Source: Niastella soli
Lineage (GTDB): Bacteria > Bacteroidota > Bacteroidia > Chitinophagales > Chitinophagaceae
Direction of reading: 5' to 3'
Length of the DNA stretch: 64,000 nt
Assembly (NCBI RefSeq): GCF_017742245.1
Contig: NZ_JAGHKO010000001.1
Span: 1,579,061 to 1,643,060, forward strand
Shown: positions 17,522 through 26,606 of the stretch, piece by piece
Layout: each line of letters starts with the position of its first letter
Position numbering within the stretch: position 1 is the stretch's first letter
Program-made: the position numbers and the translations under genes
Notes under the pieces: model-generated
What the model saw: the letters and a program-made list of their open reading frames with translations, nothing else
Databases searched by the model: none
Told to the model about the DNA's origin: nothing

Positions 17522-17687
17522 GAAATAAGTTTGCTCAAATTTAATATTAAATTCATTTTCGGCGCATGAAGTGGTGCTGAAAACATGTACGGCTTTAACA
17601 TTTACATAAATAATGACATGTGTAACCGGGGCGCATAATTTGCCTGTATCATTATGAGACTTTAGTTAAAAAGTATAATTTGCCGTT

Positions 17688-18308
17688 ATGTTATTACATC
17701 TTCATCCAGAAAACCCACAACCGCGTAACATTTCCACTATCGTGAAAGTTTTATCGGAAGGAGGGATTATTATATATCCAACCGACACGATCTACGGATT
17801 GGGCTGTGATATCTTTCAGCACAAAGCTATTGATCGCATATGTCGTATCAAAAATATAGACCCGCAAAAAGCGCAGCTTTCGTTTGTATGTTACGATCTG
17901 AGCGATTTGAGCCGGTATACAAAAAGTATCAGCACCCCCATGTATCGCTTGTTAAAGCATTATCTGCCGGGGCCATATACGTTTATTTTACCAGCCAGTA
18001 AGGAAGTCCCTAAAATTCTGCAAAGCAAAAAGAATACCATCGGGTTGCGAATCCCCGATAACCTGATCGCCCGTACCATTGTAAAAGAGCTGGGGCATCC
18101 AATATTAAGTACTACGTTGCCCGGAACTATGGTGGAAGAATATACCGATCCCGAACTGATGCACGATAATTTCGAAAAACTGGTTGATGTAGTGGCCGAT
18201 GGTGGAATCGGCGGCATGGTACCCTCCACCGTTATTGATTGCACCGGCGATGAACCGGTCTTGATACGCCAGGGCGCCGGTGAGTGGGATACGGCAGACG
18301 TAGGGTAA
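17688..18308 (+). CDS. Sua5/YciO/YrdC family protein
   Basis: 206 residues. The YrdC fold is shown by GGIIIYPTDTIYGLGCDI (about 25-42), the Lys-rich region near residues 60-70 and TVIDCTG near 180. YrdC/Sua5 enzymes make threonylcarbamoyl-AMP for the t6A37 modification of ANN-decoding tRNAs. The short length without a Sua5 domain and the KNIDPQKAQLS segment, instead of the usual KR motif, suggest the YciO subgroup, whose activity is debated. Called as L-threonylcarbamoyladenylate synthase-like. Confidence 0.85.
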   Translation: MLLHLHPENPQPRNISTIVKVLSEGGIIIYPTDTIYGLGCDIFQHKAIDRICRIKNIDPQKAQLSFVCYDLSDLSRYTKSISTPMYRLLKHYLPGPYTFILPASKEVPKILQSKKNTIGLRIPDNLIARTIVKELGHPILSTTLPGTMVEEYTDPELMHDNFEKLVDVVADGGIGGMVPSTVIDCTGDEPVLIRQGAGEWDTADVG

Positions 18309-18439
18309 AGCTTTTTTTTAATAACAGATTTCGACGCAAACTGATGCTGAAATAGGAAGTAAGACATGGGCGTCGTACTTCCTACTTCGTATTTTCATTA
18401 CCGCATAATCCTTCTATAAAAAGCGATGCTTATATTAAT

Positions 18440-19042
18440 ATGAATACTGAATACCAAAAATTCTTCCCGGATCATTTTACCCTCGAAACACCCCGGGTGT
18501 TATTACGGTTAATGACGCCTGCCGATTATGAGGCATTTTTGCCCCTTATCAAAGACAAAGACATCTGGCGATATTTCCCACAAGACCTCAGCAATGAAAA
18601 GGAACTCTCAACCTGGATGCAGAAGTTGTTTAGCGAAAGAGAAGCAGGTGTTAGAATGCCTTTTACCGTTATTGACAAACATTCCAACGAAATTGTAGGC
18701 TGTACCAGTTATTTAAATATTTCTTTTTATGACAAACGCCTGGAGATAGGCAGCACCTGGCTGGGTACTTCGTTTATGGGAACAGGTATAAACCGTCAGG
18801 CAAAGTTTGCGCTTCTGTCTTTCGCGTTCGACGTAATGAAAATGGAGCGGGTTGAAGTAAAAACCGATAACCTGAACGAACGCGCCAAAGCAGCCCTGTT
18901 AAAAGTGGGTATGAAGCCGGAAGGAATTTTACGCAGCCATATGCTCATGCACGATAACCGCCGGCGGGACTCCATTTATTTCTCCATCATCAGAAATGAA
19001 TGGGAAGAACGGAAGATGAGCTTTTTCCCGGAAATGTTATAA
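18440..19042 (+). CDS. GNAT acetyltransferase, RimJ/RimL type
   Basis: 200 residues. TPRVLLRLMTPADYEAF at the start and IGSTWLGTSFMGTGINRQAKFALLSFAFDVMKMERVEVKTD are the characteristic acetyl-CoA binding and dimer strands of the Acetyltransf_3 family, followed by NERAKAALLKVGMKPEGILR. These proteins acetylate N-termini or small molecules; the substrate cannot be inferred. Monocistronic, followed by an inverted repeat at 19062-19094. Confidence 0.9.
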   Translation: MNTEYQKFFPDHFTLETPRVLLRLMTPADYEAFLPLIKDKDIWRYFPQDLSNEKELSTWMQKLFSEREAGVRMPFTVIDKHSNEIVGCTSYLNISFYDKRLEIGSTWLGTSFMGTGINRQAKFALLSFAFDVMKMERVEVKTDNLNERAKAALLKVGMKPEGILRSHMLMHDNRRRDSIYFSIIRNEWEERKMSFFPEML

Positions 19043-19061
19043 GCCAAAACCTGTTTATAAA

Positions 19062-19094
19062 AATTAATCCCGCCCTAATCGGGACGGGATTAAT
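19062..19094. repeat. Perfect-arm hairpin after the GNAT gene
   Basis: ATTAATCCCG at the left pairs with CGGGATTAAT at the right, with additional CCC/GGG inside. It lacks a T-tract, so it could be a weak terminator or a protein-binding palindrome. Confidence 0.5.
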
Positions 19095-19279
19095 ATCATC
19101 ACAATTTAAAATCATCTGTTAACTGTTCAAAACTGCTATATATACAAAAGCGGGAAGGTCAAAAACAAAAACGACAAGGGCAGCCTTTTTGTTCATGACG
19201 GCAATGCCTTATTTTTTTGTCGGGCAGCAAATAGACTCTTAGGGGCGACTAAAGTTTAATTATCGTAAAAATAGGAGCA

Positions 19280-19885
19280 TTAGATATCCATGCCGAGCTC
19301 CAGCTGGTTGGATGTTAAAGAGAAGGAGCGGCGATGATAGGGAGTGAGCCCAAATTCCTCAATGGCTTTGCGGTGTTCAGCAGTGCCATAACCTTTATTG
19401 GTGATCCATTTATACTGAGGAAAATCAGGATGCAGCTTACGCATATAATCGTCGCGGTAGGTTTTGGCCAGAATGCTGGCAGCCGCAATGGATGCATACT
19501 CCGAATCTCCTTTTATAATACACTGGTGGGGAACGCGTTTGTATTTAGTGAACCGATTTCCGTCGATGATCAGGAATTTGGCTTTCTTGCTTAATTTTTC
19601 AATGGCCAGGTGCATGGCTTTAAAAGAAGCATTCAGAATATTTATGCGGTCAATTTCTTCATGGTCCACCATGGCAACCCGGTAGCTGATGGCATTTTTT
19701 TCGATAAAACCCCTCAATTCATACCGGTCTTCCTCGTTCACTTGTTTGCTGTCGTTCAGCTTTTCGTGGTAAAAACCTTCCGGTAAAATAACCGCGGCGG
19801 CAAATACCGGTCCTGCCAAACATCCACGGCCTGCTTCATCGCAGCCAGCTTCAACGAGTTCAGTTTGGTAGAAGAGTTTTAGCAA
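19280..19885 (-). CDS. rnhB: Ribonuclease HII
   Basis: Removes RNA from RNA-DNA hybrids and misincorporated ribonucleotides. The catalytic signature GCDEAGRGCLAGP and the later FLIIDGNR, KGDSEYASIAAASILAKTYRD and KGYGT motifs are all present. An ATG at 19915 opens the frame, but the TTG at 19885 gives the usual start for the family (LLKLFYQTELVEAG). A TAnnTTTG-like box on the minus strand at 19902-19909 would place the transcript start after the ATG, which supports the TTG. About 201 residues from the TTG. Confidence 0.93.
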   Translation of the reverse strand: MLKLFYQTELVEAGCDEAGRGCLAGPVFAAAVILPEGFYHEKLNDSKQVNEEDRYELRGFIEKNAISYRVAMVDHEEIDRINILNASFKAMHLAIEKLSKKAKFLIIDGNRFTKYKRVPHQCIIKGDSEYASIAAASILAKTYRDDYMRKLHPDFPQYKWITNKGYGTAEHRKAIEEFGLTPYHRRSFSLTSNQLELGMDI

Positions 19886-19971
19886 GTGATTTATTTGAGC
19901 CCAAAAATAAGGCATGCCTTTATTTAAATATTATTTATCAACTTTGTTTTTTTACACATCACATTCCCAAT

Positions 19972-20604
19972 ATGGAATTAAGCACAATACCCCTGATGTT
20001 CCCCGCTTTTGAAAAGGAATTGCAACAGGAAATACAGGAGCAGGGCGAGATCCGCTTTTTCAAAACGGATGAACAATTGATGCGTACCGGCCAGTATTTC
20101 CGGTCGACCATGCTGATATTGAACGGGCTGGTGAAAATTTACCGGGAAGATGACGATGGAAATGAGTTTTTTATGTACTACCTACAACCAGGGCAGGCAT
20201 GCGCTTTGTCAATGGTTTGTGCGGCAGAGCATAAAAAGAGCGCCATTATGGCAAAAGCGGTGAAGGATACAGAAATTATTGCCATCCCTTTAGAGTATAT
20301 GGAGGAGTGGATGGGAAAATACAAAGGCTGGAGCCAATTTGTGATCACTACATATCGCTCACGCTTTGAAGAATTATTAAGCACTATTGATCATATTGCC
20401 TTTCGGGGCATGGATGAACGCCTGGAATTCTATTTAAAAAAGCACCAGGAAACCCTGGGTACCAACATCATTCCGCTCAATCACCAGGAAATTGCCAACG
20501 AGGTCAATTCATCCCGGGAAGTTATTTCACGGCTGCTGAAAAAAATGGAACAGTTTGGCAAGGTAAAGCTGCATCGTAATGCTATTGAAATTATTCAATT
20601 GTAA
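19972..20604 (+). CDS. Crp/Fnr family transcription regulator
   Basis: 210 residues: a cyclic-nucleotide-binding-type sensor domain (about 20-120; YFRSTMLILNGLVKIYREDDDGNEFFM) and a C-terminal winged helix-turn-helix (NHQEIANEVNSSREVISRLLKKMEQFG, about 165-191). No N-terminal Cys cluster for an iron-sulfur centre is seen, so it is not a classical Fnr oxygen sensor. It lies directly upstream of the sulfur genes and of a CRP-like palindrome at 20729-20744, so it probably controls that locus. Its ligand is unknown. Confidence 0.92.
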   Translation: MELSTIPLMFPAFEKELQQEIQEQGEIRFFKTDEQLMRTGQYFRSTMLILNGLVKIYREDDDGNEFFMYYLQPGQACALSMVCAAEHKKSAIMAKAVKDTEIIAIPLEYMEEWMGKYKGWSQFVITTYRSRFEELLSTIDHIAFRGMDERLEFYLKKHQETLGTNIIPLNHQEIANEVNSSREVISRLLKKMEQFGKVKLHRNAIEIIQL

Positions 20605-20727
20605 TTAGAATATATTAAAGAGCTTTAAACGTTTGCCTTCATTCATTAGAAAACATTTTCTATAAATCTGTTTTTGTAAAAAGCCTTCTTTATAAAGCAA
20701 TAACATATTTGACAAACATCATCCTTA

Positions 20728-20745
20728 TTGTGACCTTCGTCACTT
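20728..20745. promoter_or_regulatory. CRP/Fnr-type operator palindrome
   Basis: GTGAC (20730-20734), a four-base centre, then GTCAC (20739-20743), flanked by TT on each side. Written as TGTGA-N6-TCACT it matches the classical Crp half-site arrangement TGTGA-N6-TCACA at nine of ten positions. It lies between the Crp/Fnr gene and the tauE-like gene. No other copy was found in the intergenic DNA of this window. Confidence 0.65.
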
Positions 20746-20871
20746 ATCGGGCTTTTAATTTCCCGCATCTTCACCCAATGATTGCATGCGCTCAGTATAC
20801 CAATGCCCGGTACACTGTTCCATGATCATTTAAAACCTGTCTGTTGTTGTTTTACCGAATTATTTATTTAA

Positions 20872-21666
20872 ATGGAAATAGCCGGTTATTTAGCAGCCGT
20901 ATTAATTGGCGTATCATTAGGTTTGATTGGTGGTGGAGGGTCTATCCTTACAGTGCCAGTGTTTGTGTACCTGTTGCATGTGCATCCGGTATTGGCCACC
21001 ACGTATTCGCTTTTTGTGGTTGGCAGTTGTAGCCTGGTAGGCAGTGTACGTTCCTATTATAAGAAACTGATCGATTTTCAGGTAGTGCTGTATTTCGGCC
21101 TGCCTTCGCTGTTATCGGTATTTGTTGTGCGGCGGTTTTTATTGCCGGAGATCCCCGATCATTTGTTTACTCTTGGCGAACTGGTAGTTGATAAAGGTGT
21201 TTTTCTAATGGTGCTGTTTGCTTTATTGATGCTTGCGGCGGCCATTTCTATGATAAACGCAGGCCGCCAGTCAAATTCATCTGTTGTTCATAAAAAGAGA
21301 AAAAGCGGGTTGTTGGTACAGGGGTTATTAGTGGGCGCAGTTACCGGTTTACTGGGGGCGGGTGGTGGTTTTTTGATCATCCCCTCTTTGGTACTGATAA
21401 GCCGGTTGCCAATGAAAATAGCAGTAGGAACCTCGCTCACCATTATGGCCATTAGTTCTTTTTTTGGTTTTTTCAGCACTCTGGCGCATTATACAATAAA
21501 CTGGTCGCAGTTATTGTTATTTACCGCCATCGCCGTACTCGGAATTTTTGTAGGGACCGCTTTTTCTGATAAAATACCCGGTCAGGCATTAAAAAAAGGA
21601 TTTGGATGGTTTGTATTGGCAATCGGCCTGTTTATCCTGGTGCGGGAGTTGTGCTTTTTTAGCTAA
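20872..21666 (+). CDS. TauE/SafE family sulfite/organosulfonate exporter
   Basis: 264 residues, about eight membrane helices. Two family repeats are visible: GVSLGLIGGGGSILTVPVFVY near 14-34 and VTGLLGAGGGFLIIPSLVLI near 160-180, the glycine-rich TauE signatures. The family exports sulfite, sulfoacetate or related anions. Its place as first gene of the sulfur locus fits removal of sulfite formed by the downstream persulfide dioxygenase-like protein (inference). Confidence 0.92.
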   Translation: MEIAGYLAAVLIGVSLGLIGGGGSILTVPVFVYLLHVHPVLATTYSLFVVGSCSLVGSVRSYYKKLIDFQVVLYFGLPSLLSVFVVRRFLLPEIPDHLFTLGELVVDKGVFLMVLFALLMLAAAISMINAGRQSNSSVVHKKRKSGLLVQGLLVGAVTGLLGAGGGFLIIPSLVLISRLPMKIAVGTSLTIMAISSFFGFFSTLAHYTINWSQLLLFTAIAVLGIFVGTAFSDKIPGQALKKGFGWFVLAIGLFILVRELCFFS

Positions 21667-21756
21667 CTGATGGCCATTAAACGGCTCTGTGATAAAAGTC
21701 ATATTCTATTAAAACCATATTACTCAAATTGCGTTGATTATTTAAACAGCATTGTT

Positions 21757-23175
21757 ATGAAGATAGAACAAATTTATACCGGTTGCCTGGCACAGGGAGC
21801 ATATTACATCGAAAGCGAAGGAGAAGCGGTTGTTATTGACCCGCTGCGTGAAATAGATCCATATGTTCAGAAAGCTGCCCGTAATGGCGCCATTATAAAA
21901 TATGTTTTTGAAACGCATTTTCATGCTGATTTTGTTTCGGGGCATCTCGATCTGGCAAAAGCAACAGGCGCTACCATTGTGTATGGCCCTACTGCTGCGC
22001 CATCGTTCGAGGCACACATTGCTACCGATGGGGAAATATTTAAAATAGGTAAGGTAACTATTACAGCCTTGCACACGCCAGGCCATACTTTGGAAAGCAC
22101 CTGTTACCTGTTAAAAGATGAACAGGGCAAGGAACTTGGTTTATTCAGCGGTGATACTTTATTTATTGGTGATGTTGGCCGGCCCGACCTGGCGCAAAAA
22201 GCAGATCATATAACACAGGAAGATCTGGCTGGATTATTATACGATTCCCTTCGCAGCAAGATCATGCCTTTGCCCGATACTTTGATAGTTTATCCCGCTC
22301 ACGGCGCTGGCAGTGCCTGTGGCAAGAACATGAGTAAAGAAACAACTGATACCTTTGGTCATCAGAAACAAACAAACTATGCTTTGCGTGCCGATATGAG
22401 CAAGCAGGAATTTATAAAAGAAGTTACGGAAGGTTTAACTGCTCCCCCACAATACTTTCCGCTGAATGTGCAATTGAACAAACAAGGTTATGAAAGCATC
22501 AATGAAGTGTTGAAGAAAGGCACGCATCCGTTGGGTGTTGAAGCTTTTGAAGCAGCCGCTAATGAAACCGATGCGCTTATACTCGATACCAGAGACCCGC
22601 AAACATTTGCAAAAGGGTTTATTCCCAATTCCATCAATATTGGCATCGATGGCAATTTTGCACCCTGGGTTGGAGCGCTTATTCCTGACATTAAACAAAC
22701 CATCCTGATTGTGGCAGAAGAAGGTCGCCAGGAAGAAGTGGTTACCCGCCTGGCCAGGGTGGGGTACGATTACGCCATCGGATATTTGAAAGGCGGTATT
22801 GACGCCTGGAAAAAAGCAGGTAAGGAAATTGATACTATTAAATCCATAACAGCAACCGAACTGGCCGCTATACAGGAAGCTGATGCCAATATAAACGTGT
22901 TGGATGTACGTAAGCAAAGCGAATATGAAGCCGAGCATATAAAAGGGGCAGTAAATGCCAGTCTTGATTATATTAATGACAGTATGCAGCAGGTTGATAA
23001 AAACAACACATGGTATGTGCATTGTGCCGGCGGCTACCGGTCAATGATCTTTATTTCAATCTTAAAAGCCCGAGGTTTCGATAACCTGATAGATATAAAA
23101 GGTGGATTCAAAGCACTTAAAGAAACAGGAAAATTTGCGATAACGGATTTTGTTTGTCCAAACACTATGTTGTAA
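21757..23175 (+). CDS. MBL-fold protein fused to two rhodanese domains (persulfide dioxygenase-sulfurtransferase type)
   Basis: Start chosen at the ATG at 21757, which opens on the conserved MKIEQIYTGCLAQGAY; the frame extends to 21670. 472 residues: an ETHE1-like metallo-beta-lactamase domain (1-250) with the iron ligand pattern H54-F-H56-A-D58 and H63, then two rhodanese domains. Rhodanese 1 (about 255-360) has VAEEGRQEE where the catalytic Cys loop should be and is probably inactive. Rhodanese 2 has VHCAGGYRS with the Cys. ETHE1-like enzymes oxidise glutathione persulfide to sulfite. The fused active rhodanese suggests exchange with thiosulfate. Confidence 0.93.
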   Translation: MKIEQIYTGCLAQGAYYIESEGEAVVIDPLREIDPYVQKAARNGAIIKYVFETHFHADFVSGHLDLAKATGATIVYGPTAAPSFEAHIATDGEIFKIGKVTITALHTPGHTLESTCYLLKDEQGKELGLFSGDTLFIGDVGRPDLAQKADHITQEDLAGLLYDSLRSKIMPLPDTLIVYPAHGAGSACGKNMSKETTDTFGHQKQTNYALRADMSKQEFIKEVTEGLTAPPQYFPLNVQLNKQGYESINEVLKKGTHPLGVEAFEAAANETDALILDTRDPQTFAKGFIPNSINIGIDGNFAPWVGALIPDIKQTILIVAEEGRQEEVVTRLARVGYDYAIGYLKGGIDAWKKAGKEIDTIKSITATELAAIQEADANINVLDVRKQSEYEAEHIKGAVNASLDYINDSMQQVDKNNTWYVHCAGGYRSMIFISILKARGFDNLIDIKGGFKALKETGKFAITDFVCPNTML

Positions 23176-23204
23176 CCGCATCTCGCAAAATTTCATTAAC
23201 TTAT

Positions 23205-23237
23205 AGCTGTGTGATTTATGTCGCACAGCTTTTTTTA
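23205..23237 (+). terminator. Terminator inside the sulfur locus
   Basis: AGCTGTG (23205-23211) pairs with CACAGCT (23224-23230), followed by seven T. It lies between the MBL-rhodanese gene and the permease pair, so the downstream genes need read-through or a second promoter. Confidence 0.8.
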
Positions 23238-23270
23238 TGAATCCACCATATTTACAAAAAATTAGTCATC

Positions 23271-23840
23271 ATGCAATTCCTGGAATGGATTAAGCAGCCC
23301 TGGCCCTGGTATGTGGCAGGTCCGTTGATTGGGCTGGTAGTGCCGCTGCTGTTGATCATGGGTAATAAATCATTCGGTGTATCTTCTTCCTTGCGGCACA
23401 TTTGTGCAGCTTGTATACCGGCTGATATCCCATTTTTCAAATACAACTGGCGAAAAGAAACCTGGAACCTGTTTTTTGTGGCTGGTATTTTGCTTGGAGC
23501 CTTCATTGCCACCCAGTGGTTAAATAACGGCCAGCCCATTGCGGTCAATCCAAAACTGGCGAACGACTTGCAGCAGTATAATATTCATAATTATTCTTCA
23601 ATAGTTCCTGTGGAGCTGTTTAACTGGCCTTCTTTGTTAACAGCGCGTGGATTTATCTTACTGGTTGTAGGGGGCTTTTTAGTAGGGTTTGGTACCCGGT
23701 ATGCCGGCGGTTGTACGTCGGGCCATGCCATTATGGGGCTTTCGAACCTGCAATGGCCTTCGTTGGTAGCAACTTGTTGTTTTATGATCGGAGGGTTTAT
23801 TACCGCCAATCTGATCTTACCTGTGATCTTAAACCTGTAA
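23271..23840 (+). CDS. YeeE/YedE family permease, first half (TsuA-like)
   Basis: 189 residues, about five membrane helices. The functional signature [21 protein letters not shown] near 143-163 carries the Cys that lines the thiosulfate path in the TsuA/YeeE transporters, followed by the paired cysteines of ATCCFMIGG. It is half the size of full YeeE, and the next gene carries the complementary half, so the two probably assemble as one permease for thiosulfate or another sulfane-sulfur compound. Confidence 0.9.
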   Translation: MQFLEWIKQPWPWYVAGPLIGLVVPLLLIMGNKSFGVSSSLRHICAACIPADIPFFKYNWRKETWNLFFVAGILLGAFIATQWLNNGQPIAVNPKLANDLQQYNIHNYSSIVPVELFNWPSLLTARGFILLVVGGFLVGFGTRYAGGCTSGHAIMGLSNLQWPSLVATCCFMIGGFITANLILPVILNL

Positions 23841-23850
23841 AGCATTGACT

Positions 23851-24378
23851 ATGGAAACGAAAGATATAATTGCACAGCCTGTTATAGCAAAAGAAACCAA
23901 TACTGATTTTGAGGTGCGCTCGCTCGATACCATTTGCGTCAACGAGTCGCGTATGGAACACTCATGGTGGCATTCGATAAAATATTTAATTGCCGGGTTA
24001 TTGTTTGGTATTCTGCTGGTTAAAGCAGAAGTGATCTCCTGGTTCCGGATTCAGGAAATGTTCCGTCTGCAAAGTTTTCATATGTATGGAGTAATTGGAG
24101 CTGCTGTAGTAACGGGCATCATTTCAATATGGATCATTAAAAAATTCAAGGTTAAAACAATATATGGCGAACCTATTGAACTGCATCCCAAGCAATTCAA
24201 TAAAGGGCAGATATATGGCGGTCTTTTATTTGGCGCTGGCTGGGCATTAACAGGTGCTTGTCCTGGCCCATTGTACGCATTGATCGGCACAGGTGCTACC
24301 GTGATCATTGTTACCTTATTAAGTGCCATTGCCGGTACTTGGGTGTACGGCCGCATGCGCGAAAAATTGCCACATTAA
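23851..24378 (+). CDS. YeeE/YedE family permease, second half (DUF6691-like)
   Basis: ATG at 23851, ten bases after the first permease gene; a TTG at 23845 is in frame but less likely. 175 residues with a soluble N-terminus of about 45 residues, then four membrane helices. GAGWALTGACPGPLYALIGTGA near 126-147 is the second Cys signature of the YeeE fold. Tight spacing and complementary motifs support a two-subunit transporter. Confidence 0.9.
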   Translation: METKDIIAQPVIAKETNTDFEVRSLDTICVNESRMEHSWWHSIKYLIAGLLFGILLVKAEVISWFRIQEMFRLQSFHMYGVIGAAVVTGIISIWIIKKFKVKTIYGEPIELHPKQFNKGQIYGGLLFGAGWALTGACPGPLYALIGTGATVIIVTLLSAIAGTWVYGRMREKLPH

Positions 24379-24759
24379 TTTGGTGGCTAATATGTAATAT
24401 GAGTATCTTTAATATGGATTTAATGTGACTGATTTTCCAAACTATTTGAACGGAGATTCCTTTCTTACACCGGTCTTCTTTGGTGAACCTCATCCTCTCT
24501 ATTATTTTAAATAATAAGCATTCCCTTTAGAACCCAGCCGTCACCATTCTTCTGAATAACCACTGAAGGGATTAATAACACCGTGGAATTAATTGTACCA
24601 ACCAGGAAGTTGCGAAGCATTGTGCCTACTCCATGAATGAGTTGACCCGCCGGCCTTTAACTGGCCTGTACCTGTTTTATCTGTATATACTACAGTGATC
24701 AGGGCGGGTTTAACATATGTATTTCAGTCCTCCTTATCAACAATAAAATTCTACTGTAT
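24379..24759. other. Gene-free spacer within the sulfur locus
   Basis: No gene is seen. The nested elements are a short GGCC-bounded inverted repeat near 24653-24667 and distant GACCCGCC/GGGCGGGTT arms (near 24644 and 24702) that could close a larger stem. This spacer probably holds the promoter of the exported-protein genes, but no clear TAnnTTTG box was found. Confidence 0.4.
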
Positions 24760-25464
24760 ATGCAAACCAACAATTCGAATGCTGAATCACGCCGCGACTT
24801 CTTAGGAAAACTCGCTGCGGGCGCAGCTGCGCTGGGAACAGTTTCCCTGGCTCCCTTTCAGGCACAAGCCCTGCCTGGGTTAACTGATCATGACGAGCAT
24901 GAATATTCCGGTGCTGAAGAATGGTTTAATAAAATAAAAGGAAAACACCGCATTGTGTTTGATGCTACACAACCGCATGAAATGATGCCATTTGCCTGGC
25001 CAAAAGTTTTTTTATTAACAAATGCAGCTACCGGTACACCTGAAAAGGATTGCAGTGTGGTAGTTGTACTGCGCCACGATGCAGTTGGCTATGCTTTGCA
25101 AAACGAAATGTGGGAAAAGTACAAACTGGGCGAACTGTTCAAAGCCAATGATCCGCTCACAAAAGCACCTGCTACGCGGAATCCATTCTGGAAACCAAAA
25201 GAAGGTGATTTTAAAGTGCCCGGTCTTGGCAATGTAGCTATTGGTATTAATGAACTTCAGGATAGTGGGGTTATGTTCTGCGCTTGCGAAATGGCTATAA
25301 CCGTATATAGCGCTGTAGCAGCAGATATGATGAAAGCAGATGTTACAGCCGTGAAAAAGGAATGGCTGGGTGCTGTGTTGCCAAATATCCAGATAGTGCC
25401 GTCAGGCGTATGGGCATTAGGCCGGGCACAGGAGCATGGTTGCACCTATTGCTTTGCCGGTTAG
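24760..25464 (+). CDS. Tat-exported DsrE-like protein
   Basis: 234 residues with a twin-arginine signal: SRRDFLGKLAAGAAALG at 10-26. The mature part resembles the DsrE/DsrF-like fold (HRIVFDATQPHEM, VVVVLRHDAVGYAL), with Cys residues at VMFCACEMA and a C-terminal CTYC pair (about 228-231). DsrE proteins carry sulfur on a Cys, normally in the cytoplasm; export by Tat implies a folded, possibly cofactor- or sulfur-loaded periplasmic version. It precedes a TsdA-like cytochrome. Confidence 0.85.
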   Translation: MQTNNSNAESRRDFLGKLAAGAAALGTVSLAPFQAQALPGLTDHDEHEYSGAEEWFNKIKGKHRIVFDATQPHEMMPFAWPKVFLLTNAATGTPEKDCSVVVVLRHDAVGYALQNEMWEKYKLGELFKANDPLTKAPATRNPFWKPKEGDFKVPGLGNVAIGINELQDSGVMFCACEMAITVYSAVAADMMKADVTAVKKEWLGAVLPNIQIVPSGVWALGRAQEHGCTYCFAG

Positions 25465-25526
25465 GTATTTGTTAGAATGAATTGAATGTCCCCTTTTCTT
25501 AACCCCGTTTATTATACAGGTTATAA

Positions 25527-25558
25527 GTTGCATGCCGGGTCAATATCCGGTATGCAAC
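25527..25558. repeat. Long hairpin between the DsrE-like and cytochrome genes
   Basis: A 12-bp stem, GTTGCATGCCGG (25527-25538) with CCGGTATGCAAC (25547-25558), containing one G-T pair, with an 8-base loop and no T-tract. It may be an operator or mRNA-stability element separating the two genes. Confidence 0.6.
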
Positions 25559-25591
25559 ACCGCCTGTTAGTACGATCTGCCTGCTATATCA

Positions 25592-26575
25592 ATGAATCGG
25601 AATTTGTTAATTGGAATTTTGGTGATAGGATTGCCTGTTGCCGTTTGGTTGAATGTTAAATACCGCACTCCAGATGGCGTAAAACCCAAAGCGATCCTGT
25701 TGGCTTCTGATGCGCCGGAATTGCCCTGGCGATCACCTGATAGTAATACCATTCCCAATTCAGAAGCAGGTGATCAGATACGTTATGGCCGCGATTTAAT
25801 TGTCCATACATCCTGGTACCTGGGCCCCAAAGGAAGGGTGGCGCATATCTCCAATGGAATGAACTGTCAGAATTGTCACCTGTCAGCCGGCACCAAACCA
25901 TGGGGGAATAATTATAGCGCCGTAGCATCCACCTATCCCAAATACCGCGAACGCAGCGGTTCCATGGAATCTATTGAAAAAAGAGTGAACGACTGTTTGG
26001 AAAGAAGTCTTAATGGTAAGGCGCTTGACAGCAACAGCCGGGAAATGCGCGCCATAGTGGCTTATATGCACTGGTTGGGTGCAGGCGTGGCAAAAGGCAA
26101 AAAGCCATTGGGTTCGGGTATTAATTCTTTAAAAAATTTAGACCGTCCGGCAGACCCTGAAAAAGGGAAACTGGTGTTTATTGAAAAATGCCAGCTTTGC
26201 CATGGGGCCAATGGTGCAGGTATACGCGATACCACATTGGGTACCGGTTATGTGTACCCACCTTTATGGGGGCCCGGAAGTTATAATATTGGGGCCGGTT
26301 TATATCGCTTATCACGAATGGCGGGTTATGTAAAAGACAATATGCCGTTTGGGGCCTCACACGGCAATGGGCAGTTAACGGATGAACAGGCATGGGATGT
26401 GGCGGCGTTTATTAATTCACAGCCGCATCCGCATAAAGACCTGTCGAAAGACTGGCCACAGAACAATACCAAGCCAGTTGATTATCCCTTTGGTCCATAT
26501 ACAGATACTTTTTCAATGCATCAACATAAGTATGGTCCGTTCGATCCTATTCAACGGGCTGTCAGTAAAAAGTAA
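25592..26575 (+). CDS. TsdA-like dihaem c-type cytochrome (thiosulfate dehydrogenase family)
   Basis: 327 residues with an N-terminal membrane anchor (4-20). Two haem motifs: CQNCH at 92-96 and CQLCH at 200-204. The region around haem 1, with SNGMNCQNCHLSAGT, YPKYRERSGS and VNDCLERSLNG, is characteristic of TsdA, which oxidises thiosulfate to tetrathionate or the reverse. C135, 39 residues after the haem-1 His, matches in position the unusual Cys axial ligand known for that family. Likely faces the periplasm. The physiological direction cannot be read from sequence. Confidence 0.88.
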   Translation: MNRNLLIGILVIGLPVAVWLNVKYRTPDGVKPKAILLASDAPELPWRSPDSNTIPNSEAGDQIRYGRDLIVHTSWYLGPKGRVAHISNGMNCQNCHLSAGTKPWGNNYSAVASTYPKYRERSGSMESIEKRVNDCLERSLNGKALDSNSREMRAIVAYMHWLGAGVAKGKKPLGSGINSLKNLDRPADPEKGKLVFIEKCQLCHGANGAGIRDTTLGTGYVYPPLWGPGSYNIGAGLYRLSRMAGYVKDNMPFGASHGNGQLTDEQAWDVAAFINSQPHPHKDLSKDWPQNNTKPVDYPFGPYTDTFSMHQHKYGPFDPIQRAVSKK

Positions 26576-26606
26576 GCCTTCTTATTAATTCTATAAATCA
26601 ACCTGT

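Noticed and set aside
22435-23022. 195-codon minus-strand frame opposite the MBL-rhodanese gene
   Set aside because: Shadow frame created by codon bias of the real gene; Cys/Phe/Ile-rich peptide without pattern.
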